64,000 nt of DNA, from positions 1 through 64,000 of the forward strand of contig DAIUDK010000007.1 in assembly GCA_036845725.1 (NCBI GenBank), written 5' to 3'. Below are positions 43,519 through 52,591 of this stretch, piece after piece. Origin of the DNA: DSWT01 sp036845725. GTDB taxonomy: Bacteria; Chloroflexota; Anaerolineae; B4-G1; SLSP01. Below the pieces are notes generated by a model. The model worked only from the letters and a program-made list of their open reading frames with translations. It made no database searches and was not told the origin of the DNA. Each line of letters opens with the position of its first letter. The first letter of the stretch is position 1. The translations under genes were made by a program, and so were the position numbers.

Positions 43519-45240
43519 ATGCGCCGTTTTTGGTTTTTATTGTTAATGCTTGCACTCCTGTCTGTCCTGCTGAGCGGGTGCTCAGAGGCCGAGGATTTGC
43601 TTGGGTTGGTGATCCAGCCGAAAGAGGAGGAGGGACTTCCGTCGGCCTTTATCGCGCCGACGCCGGAAGCGACTTTTCCGCCGCAGATGACGACAATGGC
43701 GCGTATGCTCGCGCGTGGGGAAATCGTGGTCGGTGTGCGCTACGATCTGGAGCCACTCTCCTACATCACGGGCAACAGCGAGTTGGTCGGGTTGGAGATC
43801 GATTTAGCCCGCGAACTGGCCCGCCGCTGGCTTGGCAATCCTGATGCAGTACGTTTCCGCCAGGTGCGCTCCGATTCGGCGTTTCAGCATCTCGCCAATG
43901 GCACAGTCGACATTGTGCTGGCGGGTGTCATTCACACGCAGGAGATGGAGAACCAGGCCGATTTCAGCCCGGCGTATTTTATGGACGGTCTTGCCTTCCT
44001 GACATTTCCCGAGCTGAATATCCAGGACCTTACCGGTTTGCAGGACCGCCACATCGGCGTGGTGACGTGGACCGGCAGCCGCGCCACGATCGACACGACG
44101 GTGCCGGTTTCCAAAACCTTCGTTGCCTATGACAACTTTTTCGACGCCATCGAAGCGCTGCGCACGCGTGAGATCGACATCTACGGCGACATGCGCCACC
44201 GACTGGAACGTGCCCGCCGCCTGGTCGCGGGGACGGTGGTCGTGGCGCAGACGACGTGGGAACCCATGGCGATGGCTTACCGTCAGGACGACCCCTTCTT
44301 CGCCAATCTGGTGACATTGACATTCCAGGACATGGCCATGGATGGTACGCGCGACGCCCTTTACGTGAATTGGCTGCCAGGCGTTTCGCCGCCGAGTCCC
44401 AGTCTATTGCCTGGCAGTGCACCGGCTCCCATGCCCACCGAGACACCGCAACAGCTTTCCACATTGGATATACTGGCGCGCATTCGTGGGCGTGGATCGT
44501 TGGCGGTGGGTTATTTCACCGACCGTTGGCCTTACAGTGGCAATCGCGCCGATGGTGTGCCTACCGGCTTCGAGGTGCGGCTGGTCGAGCGTATTACTGA
44601 GCAGTGGCTCGGCAGCCGTCAGGTTGTCACCTTCGTCCCTGTGACCGAAATCGATGCCTTCACCCGACTGGCACAGGGCGAGGTGGATATGCTTATTGGG
44701 AACTGGATCCATACTCGCGAAGCCGAGTTGCAAGTCGATTTCTCGCTCCAGATTATCGATGATGGGGTTAGCATTTTCTCGCTGGCTGCCGCGCCGGTAG
44801 CGGATTTGGCGGCACTGGGCGGGCGACCGGCGGGTGTGCTGGCGGGATCGGAAGGGGAGCGCGTGTTGCCCGGCCTGGCCCAGGCGGCTGGCGTGGGCCT
44901 CTCGACTGTGCAGTATGCGGATGTTGCAGGCGCTATTGCAGGGCTGCAGCAAGGCGAAGTGGCCGCGGTTGTGGCGGAACGGCGCGCGCTGCTGGAGATC
45001 CTTTTCACACAACCTGGGTTTGCGATGACGGACCAGCGTTATACCTACCGGCCGGTTGCCATCGTCCTGCCGCAGGGGGACTCTGTCTACCGTGATCTGG
45101 TGAATTTGACATTGGCATCGTTGCAAGCAGACGGTTCGTATCAGGAATTGTACAGTGTGTGGTTCGACGATCCCGTTCCCATGCTGGACGTCCGGCCCGG
45201 TCATCCGGCAGTGCCGTTGGTGATCACATCGGGGCAATGA
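43519..45240 (+). CDS. Lipoprotein with two tandem family-3 solute-binding domains
   Basis: The 573-residue lipoprotein has signal and lipobox LLSGC at about residues 17-21. It contains two consecutive amino-acid-type (SBP_bac_3) binding domains. Domain 1 (about 55-285) has VGVRYDLEPLSYITGNSELVG and VDIVLAGV; domain 2 (about 315-560) has the matching VGYFTDRWPYSGNRADGVPTG and VDMLIGNW. A Pro-rich linker (PSPSLLPGSAPAP) joins them. No permease or ATPase is adjacent, so it may serve a transporter elsewhere or act as a sensor. ATG 43519 is selected because it begins the signal peptide (MRRFWFLLLML); upstream in-frame sequence does not look coding. Confidence 0.88.
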   Translation: MRRFWFLLLMLALLSVLLSGCSEAEDLLGLVIQPKEEEGLPSAFIAPTPEATFPPQMTTMARMLARGEIVVGVRYDLEPLSYITGNSELVGLEIDLARELARRWLGNPDAVRFRQVRSDSAFQHLANGTVDIVLAGVIHTQEMENQADFSPAYFMDGLAFLTFPELNIQDLTGLQDRHIGVVTWTGSRATIDTTVPVSKTFVAYDNFFDAIEALRTREIDIYGDMRHRLERARRLVAGTVVVAQTTWEPMAMAYRQDDPFFANLVTLTFQDMAMDGTRDALYVNWLPGVSPPSPSLLPGSAPAPMPTETPQQLSTLDILARIRGRGSLAVGYFTDRWPYSGNRADGVPTGFEVRLVERITEQWLGSRQVVTFVPVTEIDAFTRLAQGEVDMLIGNWIHTREAELQVDFSLQIIDDGVSIFSLAAAPVADLAALGGRPAGVLAGSEGERVLPGLAQAAGVGLSTVQYADVAGAIAGLQQGEVAAVVAERRALLEILFTQPGFAMTDQRYTYRPVAIVLPQGDSVYRDLVNLTLASLQADGSYQELYSVWFDDPVPMLDVRPGHPAVPLVITSGQ

Positions 45241-45292
45241 CGCGCCGAATCTGTCAGGCATGGATGAGAAAAAGCGCATCTTTTGCATAAAA

Positions 45293-45320
45293 TTGCCGTC
45301 TACAGAAACTCGCCTATAAT
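45293..45320 (+). promoter_or_regulatory. Predicted promoter of the S1-domain gene
   Basis: TTGCCG (45293-45298), a 16-base spacer and TATAAT (45315-45320) lie 36 bases upstream of ATG 45356. The same -35, spacing and -10 are found for glmS. Confidence 0.65.
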
Positions 45321-45355
45321 AAGAGGTGAGATTTTATCACGGCCAGGAGAATTCA

Positions 45356-46642
45356 ATGATGAAGGGAACCGCCTCGGAGGCAGGCGTTGACCAGGATGCC
45401 ATGAGTGTGCTGTTGGATCAGTATATGGAGACCAATGAGTATCACCGTGGCGACGTGGTCGAAGGTGTGATTGCATCTGTCAATGCGAAAACGATTCTCA
45501 TCGACATCGGGGGAAAATGTGATGCCATCGTTCATCCCCGCGAAGTAGAAAGGATGATGCCCAATGATCTCTGTGCCCTGAAGCCGGGTCAGGGCGTGAG
45601 CGTCTACGTTATCGAAAAGAGCGAAGAGGATGACACGATGCTGGTATCGTTGACGCGGGCAGCGCAGCAGAACGATTGGGACCGTGCGCGTAAACTGTTG
45701 CGGAGCGAGGAGCCGGTTCCCCTGCCGGTGGTCGACATCAACAAAGGTGGCGTGATCGTGCGCCTGGGACGGCTGCGAGGCTTTGTGCCTGGCTCACAGT
45801 TGTTATCGAATTGGCGTGTTCATCAAGGCGAGAACGAGTCTGAGCAACGCTGGGAAGCATTGCTCGGCCAGACCCTGACTTTGTGCGTCATTGAGGTCAC
45901 ACCGGAACGCAACCGGTTGATCCTTTCCGAACGCCGCGCGGCGGATAGCAAGGTTGTCAAACGCCGTATTCTGGAAAAGCTCAATGTCGGGACCGTGGCG
46001 CGTGGCGTCATCAACAACGTGGTGCCTTTCGGAGCGTTCGTCAATGTCAACGGTGTGGACGGTCTGTTACACATCTCCGAACTCTCCTGGAAGCGTGTCA
46101 CTCGGCCGCAGGAGCTCGTGCAGGTCGGCCAGGAACTGGATGTCTACATCCTGGACATCGATTTGGAACAGGAACGGCTAGGGTTGAGTCTTAAACGACT
46201 GGTCGCCGACCCCTGGGAAAGCTTGGGCGACGTTTATCAGGAAGACGATCTGGTCGAAGCCACCATTGTCAACCTGACAACGTTCGGCGCGTTTGCCGCT
46301 CTGGTCGATAAACCAGAAATCGAAGGGTTGATCCATATTTCGGAATTGGCCGACCACCAGGTTGCGCGTCCACAGGATGTGGTCAAGATTGGCGAACGCT
46401 ACACCGTAAAAATCATCTCATTGCAGCCGAGTGAACGGCGTATCGCCTTCAGTGTGAAACAGGCTAAACCGGTGCCGCCGGCGGCGGCGACTCCGGAAAC
46501 GGCGATATTTGAAGTGGCAGTTGCCGAAGCGATTGTAGAAGAGGCAACAGCGGAGGAAGTTGTCGTAACGGCGGACGAGTCAGTTAGCGGAAGTGTCGTT
46601 GAAGTTCAGTCAGAGGTTGCGGCGCAACTGGATACTGCATAA
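45356..46642 (+). CDS. rpsA: Ribosomal protein S1-like protein with four S1 domains
   Basis: The 428-residue protein is built from four S1 RNA-binding domains at about residues 28-98, 115-185, 212-283 and 298-370. The last two have the canonical GxVxxVxxFGAFVxVNGVDGLLHISEL pattern. An acidic, Val/Ala/Glu-rich tail of about 60 residues follows. Four-domain S1 proteins are usual outside Proteobacteria (six domains there). It binds mRNA and the 30S subunit in translation initiation. AGGAGA lies 5 bases before ATG 45356. Monocistronic, with its own promoter and terminator. Confidence 0.88.
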   Translation: MMKGTASEAGVDQDAMSVLLDQYMETNEYHRGDVVEGVIASVNAKTILIDIGGKCDAIVHPREVERMMPNDLCALKPGQGVSVYVIEKSEEDDTMLVSLTRAAQQNDWDRARKLLRSEEPVPLPVVDINKGGVIVRLGRLRGFVPGSQLLSNWRVHQGENESEQRWEALLGQTLTLCVIEVTPERNRLILSERRAADSKVVKRRILEKLNVGTVARGVINNVVPFGAFVNVNGVDGLLHISELSWKRVTRPQELVQVGQELDVYILDIDLEQERLGLSLKRLVADPWESLGDVYQEDDLVEATIVNLTTFGAFAALVDKPEIEGLIHISELADHQVARPQDVVKIGERYTVKIISLQPSERRIAFSVKQAKPVPPAAATPETAIFEVAVAEAIVEEATAEEVVVTADESVSGSVVEVQSEVAAQLDTA

Positions 46643-46706
46643 CCCTGGATAATCCAGATAATCCTTTGCCCCTCGCGGTTTGGCAAGCGCGATGGCAGAG
46701 ATGTAC

Positions 46707-46732
46707 AGCCCCGGTATCTTGCCGGGGCTTTT
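46707..46732 (+). terminator. Terminator after the S1-domain gene
   Basis: AGCCCCGG (46707-46714) and CCGGGGCT (46722-46729) form a perfect 8-bp stem with a 7-base loop and a TTTT tail. Confidence 0.88.
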
Positions 46733-46763
46733 GTGATCCTAAACTGAAAGGCGTTGATTCACG

Positions 46764-47210
46764 ATGACAAACGATAACCCAGGCCACGTATGTCCTTATT
46801 GCGAAACGCTCAATGATCAGGATGCCAGCTTCTGTCGCAAGTGCGGTGTCGCTCTCACGCGGCATTGCCCGTACTGCGACACTGTCAACTGGATCGATGA
46901 CGAACACTGCGTTCAGTGCGGCGCGGCCCTGGACATTCTGGAGTGGATTATCCGGCGCGACAACCTGGGCGTGGCAGGTCGGCTCAACGAGCAGATGGAC
47001 GCGGCCGGGCAAATCAAGGCTGTCGAAACGGCCGCTTCACAGGCGCGTATGGAACGTATGTTGGAAGAAGAACGTGAAATGCGTGAGGCCCTGCGCCTGC
47101 GCCTGATTGAACAAAAAGCGCAGGAGAAGAAAGTCCTAACGATTGTCTTATCTATCGCGGGCGTTCTTCTGTTCGTCATGCTGATTGTGGCATTGATCAT
47201 GGGACTCTAG
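46764..47210 (+). CDS. Double zinc-ribbon protein with coiled coil and C-terminal TM
   Basis: The 148-residue protein has two zinc ribbons: CPYCETLNDQDASFCRKCG (about residues 10-28) and CPYCDTVNWIDDEHCVQCG (about 35-53). A charged coiled coil follows (about 85-120, EEEREMREALRLRLIEQKAQ), then one TM helix at the extreme C-terminus, as in a tail-anchored protein. The function is unknown; such proteins may organise membrane-associated complexes. It precedes the AmmeMemoRadiSam genes by about 60 bases and may be transcribed with them. A weak AAAGGCG site precedes ATG 46764. Confidence 0.8.
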   Translation: MTNDNPGHVCPYCETLNDQDASFCRKCGVALTRHCPYCDTVNWIDDEHCVQCGAALDILEWIIRRDNLGVAGRLNEQMDAAGQIKAVETAASQARMERMLEEEREMREALRLRLIEQKAQEKKVLTIVLSIAGVLLFVMLIVALIMGL

Positions 47211-47228
47211 CGACTCATATCGCAAGGC

Positions 47229-47256
47229 TACCTGACCAACGACTACCTGACTACCT
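47229..47256. repeat. CTACCTGAC direct repeat before the radical SAM gene
   Basis: CTACCTGAC occurs at 47229-47237 and 47243-47251, followed by TACCTCC. It is a short-period repeat of the same style as other intergenic gaps in this window. Confidence 0.55.
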
Positions 47257-47271
47257 CCAAAGGAGTAGCGT

Positions 47272-48294
47272 ATGTTGAAAGAAGCTGAACTTTTCCGTAT
47301 ATTGAAAGATCAAGCCGTACAATGCCGTGTCTGCGAGCATTACTGCACCTTGCATCCCGGAGATTGGGGCAAATGCGGCGTCCGCGTCAACCGCGAGGGT
47401 AAAATCTACCTCGCCGTTTATGGCAGTGCTGTCGCCGCTCACGTCGATCCGATCGAGAAAAAGCCCTTGTTCCACTTTCTCCCCGGCAGCCGCGCGTTCT
47501 CGATCGGGACGTATGGGTGTAATATGCGCTGCGCGTGGTGCCAGAACTGGCAAATCTCCCAGATTCGCCAGGTGGATACGCGGCGCAATACCGTGGGGGA
47601 AGCCTTACCGCCGGAAGCTGTGGTCGAAGCCGCGTTGCAAAGTCACAGCGAAACCATCGCCTACACCTACAACGAGCCGACTGTCTTCTTCGAGTACACC
47701 TACGATACGGCCAGGCTGGCCCACGAACACGGCCTCAAAAACGTCTACGTCTCCAACGGCTTTATGTCGCCCGAAACGTTGGAACGCCTCGCGCCCTATC
47801 TCGATGCCATCAACGTCGATCTCAAAGGCTTCACGAACGAACTATACGAGCAGTATGCGGGCGCGCGGCTCGATCCGGTCAAGCGCAACATCGCCGCCAT
47901 TGCCCGCGAGACCGACATCTGGATCGAGGTGACGACGCTGGTGATCCCTGGCCTCAACGATTCGGACGAGGAATTGCGGGCAACAGCCACGTGGCTGGCG
48001 AAGGTCAACCTGGAGATCCCCTGGCATTTGAGCGCGTTCCACCCCGACTACCAGATGCTCAACCGTTCCCGCACCCCCAACGCCACACTCGAAAGGGCAT
48101 ACGCCATCGGCAAGGCCGCCGGACTGCGCTACATTTACCTGGGCAACGTGTTGGATTCCAAGCACGAAAGCACAATTTGTCCAGCCTGTGACACCGTATT
48201 AGTGCAACGTTATGGATACAATACCCGCGAGCATTGGATGACGCCGGGCGTGTGTCCCACGTGTAACACGCGGATTCCTGGTATCTGGAGTTAA
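47272..48294 (+). CDS. amrS: AmmeMemoRadiSam system radical SAM enzyme
   Basis: The 340-residue radical SAM protein has the cluster motif CNMRCAWC (Cys83, Cys87, Cys90). The N-terminal CRVCEHYCTLHPGDWGKCGVR module and the C-terminal Cys pairs (CPACD, CPTCN) could hold an auxiliary cluster or zinc. The SAM-binding glycine-rich region follows (SETIAYTYNEPTVFFEYTY). These features match the AmrS family, which resembles pyruvate-formate-lyase activases and always travels with Memo-like and AMMECR1-like genes. The reaction is not established. AAAGGAG lies 6 bases before ATG 47272. The Memo-like gene follows 11 bases later. Confidence 0.93.
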   Translation: MLKEAELFRILKDQAVQCRVCEHYCTLHPGDWGKCGVRVNREGKIYLAVYGSAVAAHVDPIEKKPLFHFLPGSRAFSIGTYGCNMRCAWCQNWQISQIRQVDTRRNTVGEALPPEAVVEAALQSHSETIAYTYNEPTVFFEYTYDTARLAHEHGLKNVYVSNGFMSPETLERLAPYLDAINVDLKGFTNELYEQYAGARLDPVKRNIAAIARETDIWIEVTTLVIPGLNDSDEELRATATWLAKVNLEIPWHLSAFHPDYQMLNRSRTPNATLERAYAIGKAAGLRYIYLGNVLDSKHESTICPACDTVLVQRYGYNTREHWMTPGVCPTCNTRIPGIWS

Positions 48295-48305
48295 GGAGAA
48301 TTGCC

Positions 48306-49109
48306 ATGACTGAAACGATAAGACCCGCTGCCGTCGCCGGGATGTTTTACCCGGATATCCCAAATGTGCTGCAGAAGGCCGTCACCGAGTATCTGGATCA
48401 GGCCAACCCGCCGCCGCTACCGCACGTGCGCGCCGTGATTGTGCCACACGCCGGCTACGTGTACTCCGGGCCGGTCGCCGCTTTTGCCTACAAGGCGCTG
48501 CTCAACCGCGCCACACCACCCAAGCGCATCTATGTGATGGGGCCATCCCATCGCGTGTGGTTTGTGGGTGTGGCGCTGGCGGACTATGTCGCCTTCGATA
48601 CGCCCTTCGGCGCGCATCCGTTGGATGGCGAGAAAATCCACGCGTTAGTCGATGCCGGCGCGCCCTTTGCCGCGTTCAATGTCGCCCACGCGCAAGAGCA
48701 CAGCCTCGAAGTTCAGTTTCCCTTTCTGCGCGTCACGTTTCCCGACGTGCCTGTGGTGCCGCTGCTCTTCGGCGATGTGGACCCGCTCGTTGTAGGCCGG
48801 AAGTTGGATCAAGTCCTTGAGCCGGACGATGTCATCGTCGTCAGTTCCGATCTGAGCCACTTTCACGACAACCGGACGGCGCACACACTCGATCACCAAT
48901 TCCTGGATGCGGTGCTCAATGGCGATCAGCGCGGAGCGGCGCGCGGCGAAGCCTGCGGGCAAGCGCCGACACTCGCGTTGATGTTGTTGGCGGATGAGTA
49001 CGGCTGGCAGCCCCACCTGCTGGACTACCGCACCTCCGGCGACATCACCGGCGACACGCGACGCGTGGTTGGATACGCTTCCGTTGGTTATGAGGAGGCC
49101 CCACGATGA
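48306..49109 (+). CDS. amrB: AmmeMemoRadiSam system protein B (Memo-like)
   Basis: The 267-residue protein is related to human MEMO1 and extradiol dioxygenase LigB. Candidate metal ligands are the His of VPHAGYVYSG, the His of GPSHRVW and the Cys of GEACGQAP, matching the His-His-Cys set of Memo. SSDLSHF and a GYASVGYEE end are also typical. It overlaps the AMMECR1-like gene by the 4 bases ATGA (49106-49109), so the two are co-translated. The reaction is unknown; Memo has been linked to metal and redox biology in eukaryotes. Confidence 0.93.
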   Translation: MTETIRPAAVAGMFYPDIPNVLQKAVTEYLDQANPPPLPHVRAVIVPHAGYVYSGPVAAFAYKALLNRATPPKRIYVMGPSHRVWFVGVALADYVAFDTPFGAHPLDGEKIHALVDAGAPFAAFNVAHAQEHSLEVQFPFLRVTFPDVPVVPLLFGDVDPLVVGRKLDQVLEPDDVIVVSSDLSHFHDNRTAHTLDHQFLDAVLNGDQRGAARGEACGQAPTLALMLLADEYGWQPHLLDYRTSGDITGDTRRVVGYASVGYEEAPR

Positions 49110-49678
49110 CCGCCGCTCCTTTGACGCAAGAGGAGGGCCACTACCTCCTCACGTTGGCCCGTGCGACGATTGTGGAAGCCGCGGGCGCCAAATCGCCAAC
49201 CGCTTTACCCGCCCCGCCGCCTCGGCTCACCGCACCTGGCGCGGCGTTCGTCACCTTGCGCACGCGGTGCGGCGATCTGCGGGGCTGCATTGGCTCGTTG
49301 GAGGCGCGCCGCCCCCTCGTCGAGGACGTGCGCGAGAACGCCATCGCTGCCGCCTTCCGCGACCCGCGTTTCTCACCGGTCAAGGCCACCGAGCTGGCGA
49401 ACCTCGTCGTCGAAGTCTCGGTACTGACCGCGCCGGAGCGGCTAGACTTCGACGGGCCGGACGACCTCTTGCACAAGCTGCGCCCCAACATCGATGGCGT
49501 GCTCATCGAACGTGGCTGGAACCGGGCCACGTTCCTGCCGCAGGTGTGGGAGCAATTGCCGTCGCCGGAAGATTTCCTCGGCAACCTGTGCTACAAGGCC
49601 GGGCTGCCGCCCAACGCCTGGCGCTGGCCCGATCTCGAAGTCTCGATTTATCAGGTAGAGAAGTTTGAAGAAGAATGA
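49106..49678 (+). CDS. amrA: AmmeMemoRadiSam system protein A (AMMECR1-like)
   Basis: The 190-residue protein has the AMMECR1 core motif LRGCIGSLEARRPL, preceded by GAAFVTLRT, and FRDPRFSPVKATEL, ISIYQVEKFEE-type ending. Human AMMECR1 is implicated in a developmental syndrome and the conserved LRGCIG loop is thought to be catalytic or ligand binding, but no bacterial reaction is proven. It is the third and last gene of the set; its start lies inside the Memo-like gene. Confidence 0.93.
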   Translation: MTAAPLTQEEGHYLLTLARATIVEAAGAKSPTALPAPPPRLTAPGAAFVTLRTRCGDLRGCIGSLEARRPLVEDVRENAIAAAFRDPRFSPVKATELANLVVEVSVLTAPERLDFDGPDDLLHKLRPNIDGVLIERGWNRATFLPQVWEQLPSPEDFLGNLCYKAGLPPNAWRWPDLEVSIYQVEKFEEE

Positions 49679-49806
49679 GATCTAGTGTGCAACCTTCCTC
49701 CCATGTGTGCGTATAAAACATAGAAACAGCTTGTGGGGGTTTGGGGAATTCCCAGATTTGTACACCTTCGCAAGGTTGAGAGACAGAAGATAAAAAGGGA
49801 GGAACA

Positions 49807-50307
49807 ATGAATACCGAAAAAGAATTCTACAACGTAACGCCGGAACCCGCCGAGGACTCGAACGCGGTCAATCCCGCCCCGATGCATTCGGCGCCGCAGC
49901 CGCTTTCGCCCGCCGACGAGCGCACCTGGGCGATGCTGGCGCACTTGAGCGTCTTGCTCAACCTCGTTACCGGCTTCTTGGGCGTAGGGGCAGCACTGCT
50001 GATTTACCTGATGTACAAGGACCGCTCGCGCTATGTGGCGTACCAGGCAATGCAGTCCTTCCTGATGCAGTTGCTCTTCTGGGCAGGGGGGGGAGTGTTG
50101 ATCGGCATCATGTGGGCCGTTGTTGGAGCGCTCAGCGCGATTGTAGTGGGCATCTTCCTTATCCCCATCGCAATGCTCCTTACGCCGGTTTTGCTAATCT
50201 TCCCCCTCATTGCACTGGGGTACGGCATCTACGGCAGCATCGAGACATCCAACGGTAAGGACTTCCGCTATTGGCTGGTCAGCGACTGGGCGTTGAACCT
50301 GATGTAG
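49807..50307 (+). CDS. DUF4870-type small membrane protein
   Basis: The 166-residue protein has a Pro/Glu-rich cytosolic N-terminus, the DUF4870 signature DERTWAMLAHLSVLLN, then YKDRSRYVAYQAMQSF and three to four TM helices. Members are often annotated as Tic20-like or chloroplast-import-like, without proven function. GGGAGG lies 6 bases before ATG 49807. It follows the AmmeMemoRadiSam genes by about 130 bases and precedes the WecG-type gene closely. Confidence 0.82.
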   Translation: MNTEKEFYNVTPEPAEDSNAVNPAPMHSAPQPLSPADERTWAMLAHLSVLLNLVTGFLGVGAALLIYLMYKDRSRYVAYQAMQSFLMQLLFWAGGGVLIGIMWAVVGALSAIVVGIFLIPIAMLLTPVLLIFPLIALGYGIYGSIETSNGKDFRYWLVSDWALNLM

Positions 50308-50345
50308 GTCGGGCGTCAGAAGGGCGCACTCCGGCCTGCACTTTG

Positions 50346-51056
50346 ATGGGCGCGCCGGTCCACGACGTGACGATGGCGGAAACGCTGGCACTCATCGGCC
50401 AATGGATCACCGCAGGCGGAACGCATCAAATCGCCACCGTCAACCCGGAATTCTTGATGAAGGCGCGCCGCGATTCAGACTTTAGGGCGACCCTGCAAAG
50501 GGCCGCCCTTTGTATTCCTGATGGAATCGGCGTGTTGTGGGCAGCCAGGATGCGCGGCATAACATTGCGCGAGCGAGTCGCCGGTTCGGATTTGGTGCCC
50601 ATGCTTTCGGCAGAAGCGGCACAGCGCGGCTGGCGCGTCTTCTACCTGGGCGCAGCGCCCGGTGTAGCGGAAAAAGCGGTGGCGATTTTGGCAGCGCGTT
50701 ATCCGGGGCTAAACGTGGCAGGATGTTACGCCGGTTCGCCCGCGCCGGAAGAAGAAGATGACATCGTGGCACGGGTACGCGCTGCGCAGGCCGACATCCT
50801 GCTCGTGGCCTACGGCGCGCCGAAGCAGGACTTATGGCTGGATCGCAATTTGGTCCGTACCGGAGCCGCCGTCGGCATCGGTGTGGGTGGTTCCTTCGAT
50901 TTCATTGCTGGGGTATCGCGGCGCGCGCCGCGTTGGATTCAACGTCTCGGGTTGGAGTGGTTTCATCGGCTCGCGCACGAGCCGTGGCGCTGGCGGCGGC
51001 AATTAGCACTGCCGCACTTCGCGTGGTTGGTCCTCACGCGGCGGGATGCGCCCTAG
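50346..51056 (+). CDS. WecG/TagA/CpsF-family glycosyltransferase (GT26)
   Basis: The 236-residue enzyme has the GT26 landmarks: ATVNPEFLMKARRD with the TxN motif, DGIGVLWAAR, FYLGAAPGVAEKA, LLVAYGAPKQDLWL and GVGGSFDFIAGVSRRAPRW. It transfers a sugar, typically N-acetylmannosamine or its acid, to an undecaprenyl-linked acceptor in envelope polymer synthesis. The start is uncertain: ATG 50346 begins the conserved region, but no strong ribosome site is visible and the frame is open back into the DUF4870 gene. Its last 4 bases overlap the convergent HEAT-repeat gene. Confidence 0.88.
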   Translation: MGAPVHDVTMAETLALIGQWITAGGTHQIATVNPEFLMKARRDSDFRATLQRAALCIPDGIGVLWAARMRGITLRERVAGSDLVPMLSAEAAQRGWRVFYLGAAPGVAEKAVAILAARYPGLNVAGCYAGSPAPEEEDDIVARVRAAQADILLVAYGAPKQDLWLDRNLVRTGAAVGIGVGGSFDFIAGVSRRAPRWIQRLGLEWFHRLAHEPWRWRRQLALPHFAWLVLTRRDAP

Positions 51057-52348
51057 ATGCGTCCCAAAAAGCGCCTGAGCCAGGAGAGCTGCTTGGGTGT
51101 TGGTTCGGGACATTCCGCAGTTTCGGCCGGCCGCTTGCCGTTTTTCCTCTCACACGCATTTAGAGCGCGCTGTGCCGCAAAGGCGACGTGTTCCACCTGG
51201 TCCTGCGCCAGCTTTTTCAACGCGCGCTGCACGTCAGGGGGTGTGCCGTCCAAGGTACTGAGCGTGTGGGCCAGCGCGGCCCGCAAATAGGCGTTGGAGT
51301 CATCCACCAGAGGCAGAAGCTGGGGGATCAGCGTCTTATCACCGAGCAGCCCTAATGCTTCGATGGCGGCCGGGCGCACCAACGGGCTGCTGTCGCTGTA
51401 GGCCATTTCAAGCAGTGTGGGGATCGCCGCCGTGTCATCGAGATTGCCGACCGTGAGCGCAGCGGTGCGACGCAGGCGGGGGTCGGGCGAAGTCAGGAAC
51501 TCGCGCACGGCCGGAAGCGCTTTGCGATATTTGATCCGCCCCAGGCTCTTAAGCGCGGCCAGTTCCAGATTGACACTTTTATCGGCCAGCGCTTCGACCA
51601 GCACCGGTCCCCCTTCCAGCCCACCGATTTCCCCGATAGCGCTGGCGGCAAGCGAACGTGCTCCCACGTAGCCACGCACGATGTCGGCCAAAACCGGGAT
51701 CGCCGCTGGCGGGTGCAAATCGCCCAGCGCCACGACAAGCGTCTTGACCACTGGCAAATCGCGCTGGTTGGGCGTGGTGAGGTACGTCTTGAGCATCTCG
51801 ATCATCTGTGGTGCCGCCTCTTGTGCGTTTAGCCGGCGTAACGCGATGAGCACGGTACGGCGGATGCGCAGATCGGGCGTTGAAAGTAGGGGCAACAGAA
51901 CCGCGCCCATATCGGGAATTCCCAACTTGCCGATGGCGTTGATCGCTGCGCGCCGGACGTAAAAATTGCCGTCATCCAGAGCGTTGAGCAGTGCGCCTTG
52001 CGCCTCTTTGGCTTGCATCTGCCCCAACGCGATGGCGGCAGCACGGCGCACAAAAGAGCAGGAATCGCGCAGGGCATCCATCAACGGGAAGATGGCGGTG
52101 TTGTGCCCGATGTGGCCGAGCGCCTCCGCCGCCGCGCTGCGGACGTAGGTGTTCACGTCTTCCTTGAGAAGTGTGATAAGATTGGGGACAGCGTAGTCGG
52201 CTTTGAGTTTGCCCAGTTCCTGCGCGGCCTGCGAACGCTGGCGTGGGTTGGGGCTGTTCAGATTGTCGAGATTGCAGTCCTTGCCACAAGATATTTGTCC
52301 GGCAGTATGCACAGATGGGAGATCATCATTTGAGTTCAATGTACTCAC
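51053..52348 (-). CDS. HEAT-repeat (PBS-lyase type) protein
   Basis: The 431-residue protein is made almost entirely of about eleven HEAT-like repeats of roughly 30 residues (AVPNLITLLKEDVNTYVRSA, then AALALGQM-type helices), from about residue 30 to 400. Such arrays are protein-binding scaffolds; the phycobilin-lyase name does not imply that chemistry here. The start is uncertain: GTG 52348 is given, but a TTG at 52339 has AAGGTG 6 bases upstream. The C-terminal 30 residues are basic and disordered. Convergent with the WecG-type gene, with a 4-base overlap. Confidence 0.85.
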   Translation of the reverse strand: MSTLNSNDDLPSVHTAGQISCGKDCNLDNLNSPNPRQRSQAAQELGKLKADYAVPNLITLLKEDVNTYVRSAAAEALGHIGHNTAIFPLMDALRDSCSFVRRAAAIALGQMQAKEAQGALLNALDDGNFYVRRAAINAIGKLGIPDMGAVLLPLLSTPDLRIRRTVLIALRRLNAQEAAPQMIEMLKTYLTTPNQRDLPVVKTLVVALGDLHPPAAIPVLADIVRGYVGARSLAASAIGEIGGLEGGPVLVEALADKSVNLELAALKSLGRIKYRKALPAVREFLTSPDPRLRRTAALTVGNLDDTAAIPTLLEMAYSDSSPLVRPAAIEALGLLGDKTLIPQLLPLVDDSNAYLRAALAHTLSTLDGTPPDVQRALKKLAQDQVEHVAFAAQRALNACERKNGKRPAETAECPEPTPKQLSWLRRFLGRI

Positions 52349-52591
52349 CTTCTACTTTTTATTAGCTTGGTCTTTTACCGAGCGAATTGAGTATATCACA
52401 AGGCAGAAAAAAGGACAATGTCAAAACGGGAACAAATTTCTTCCAACTGTCGTCTTGATTTTAGAGAGCCTGGGTCAGATTACAAAAGTCTCACGCGATG
52501 CCTGATTGAGCAAATTTCTGTGTTGGACCACGGGTCATAAGTATGTGCCTAGACTTTTGTAGCCCTTGTCAACAAAAAAGGAGGTGTTCCA

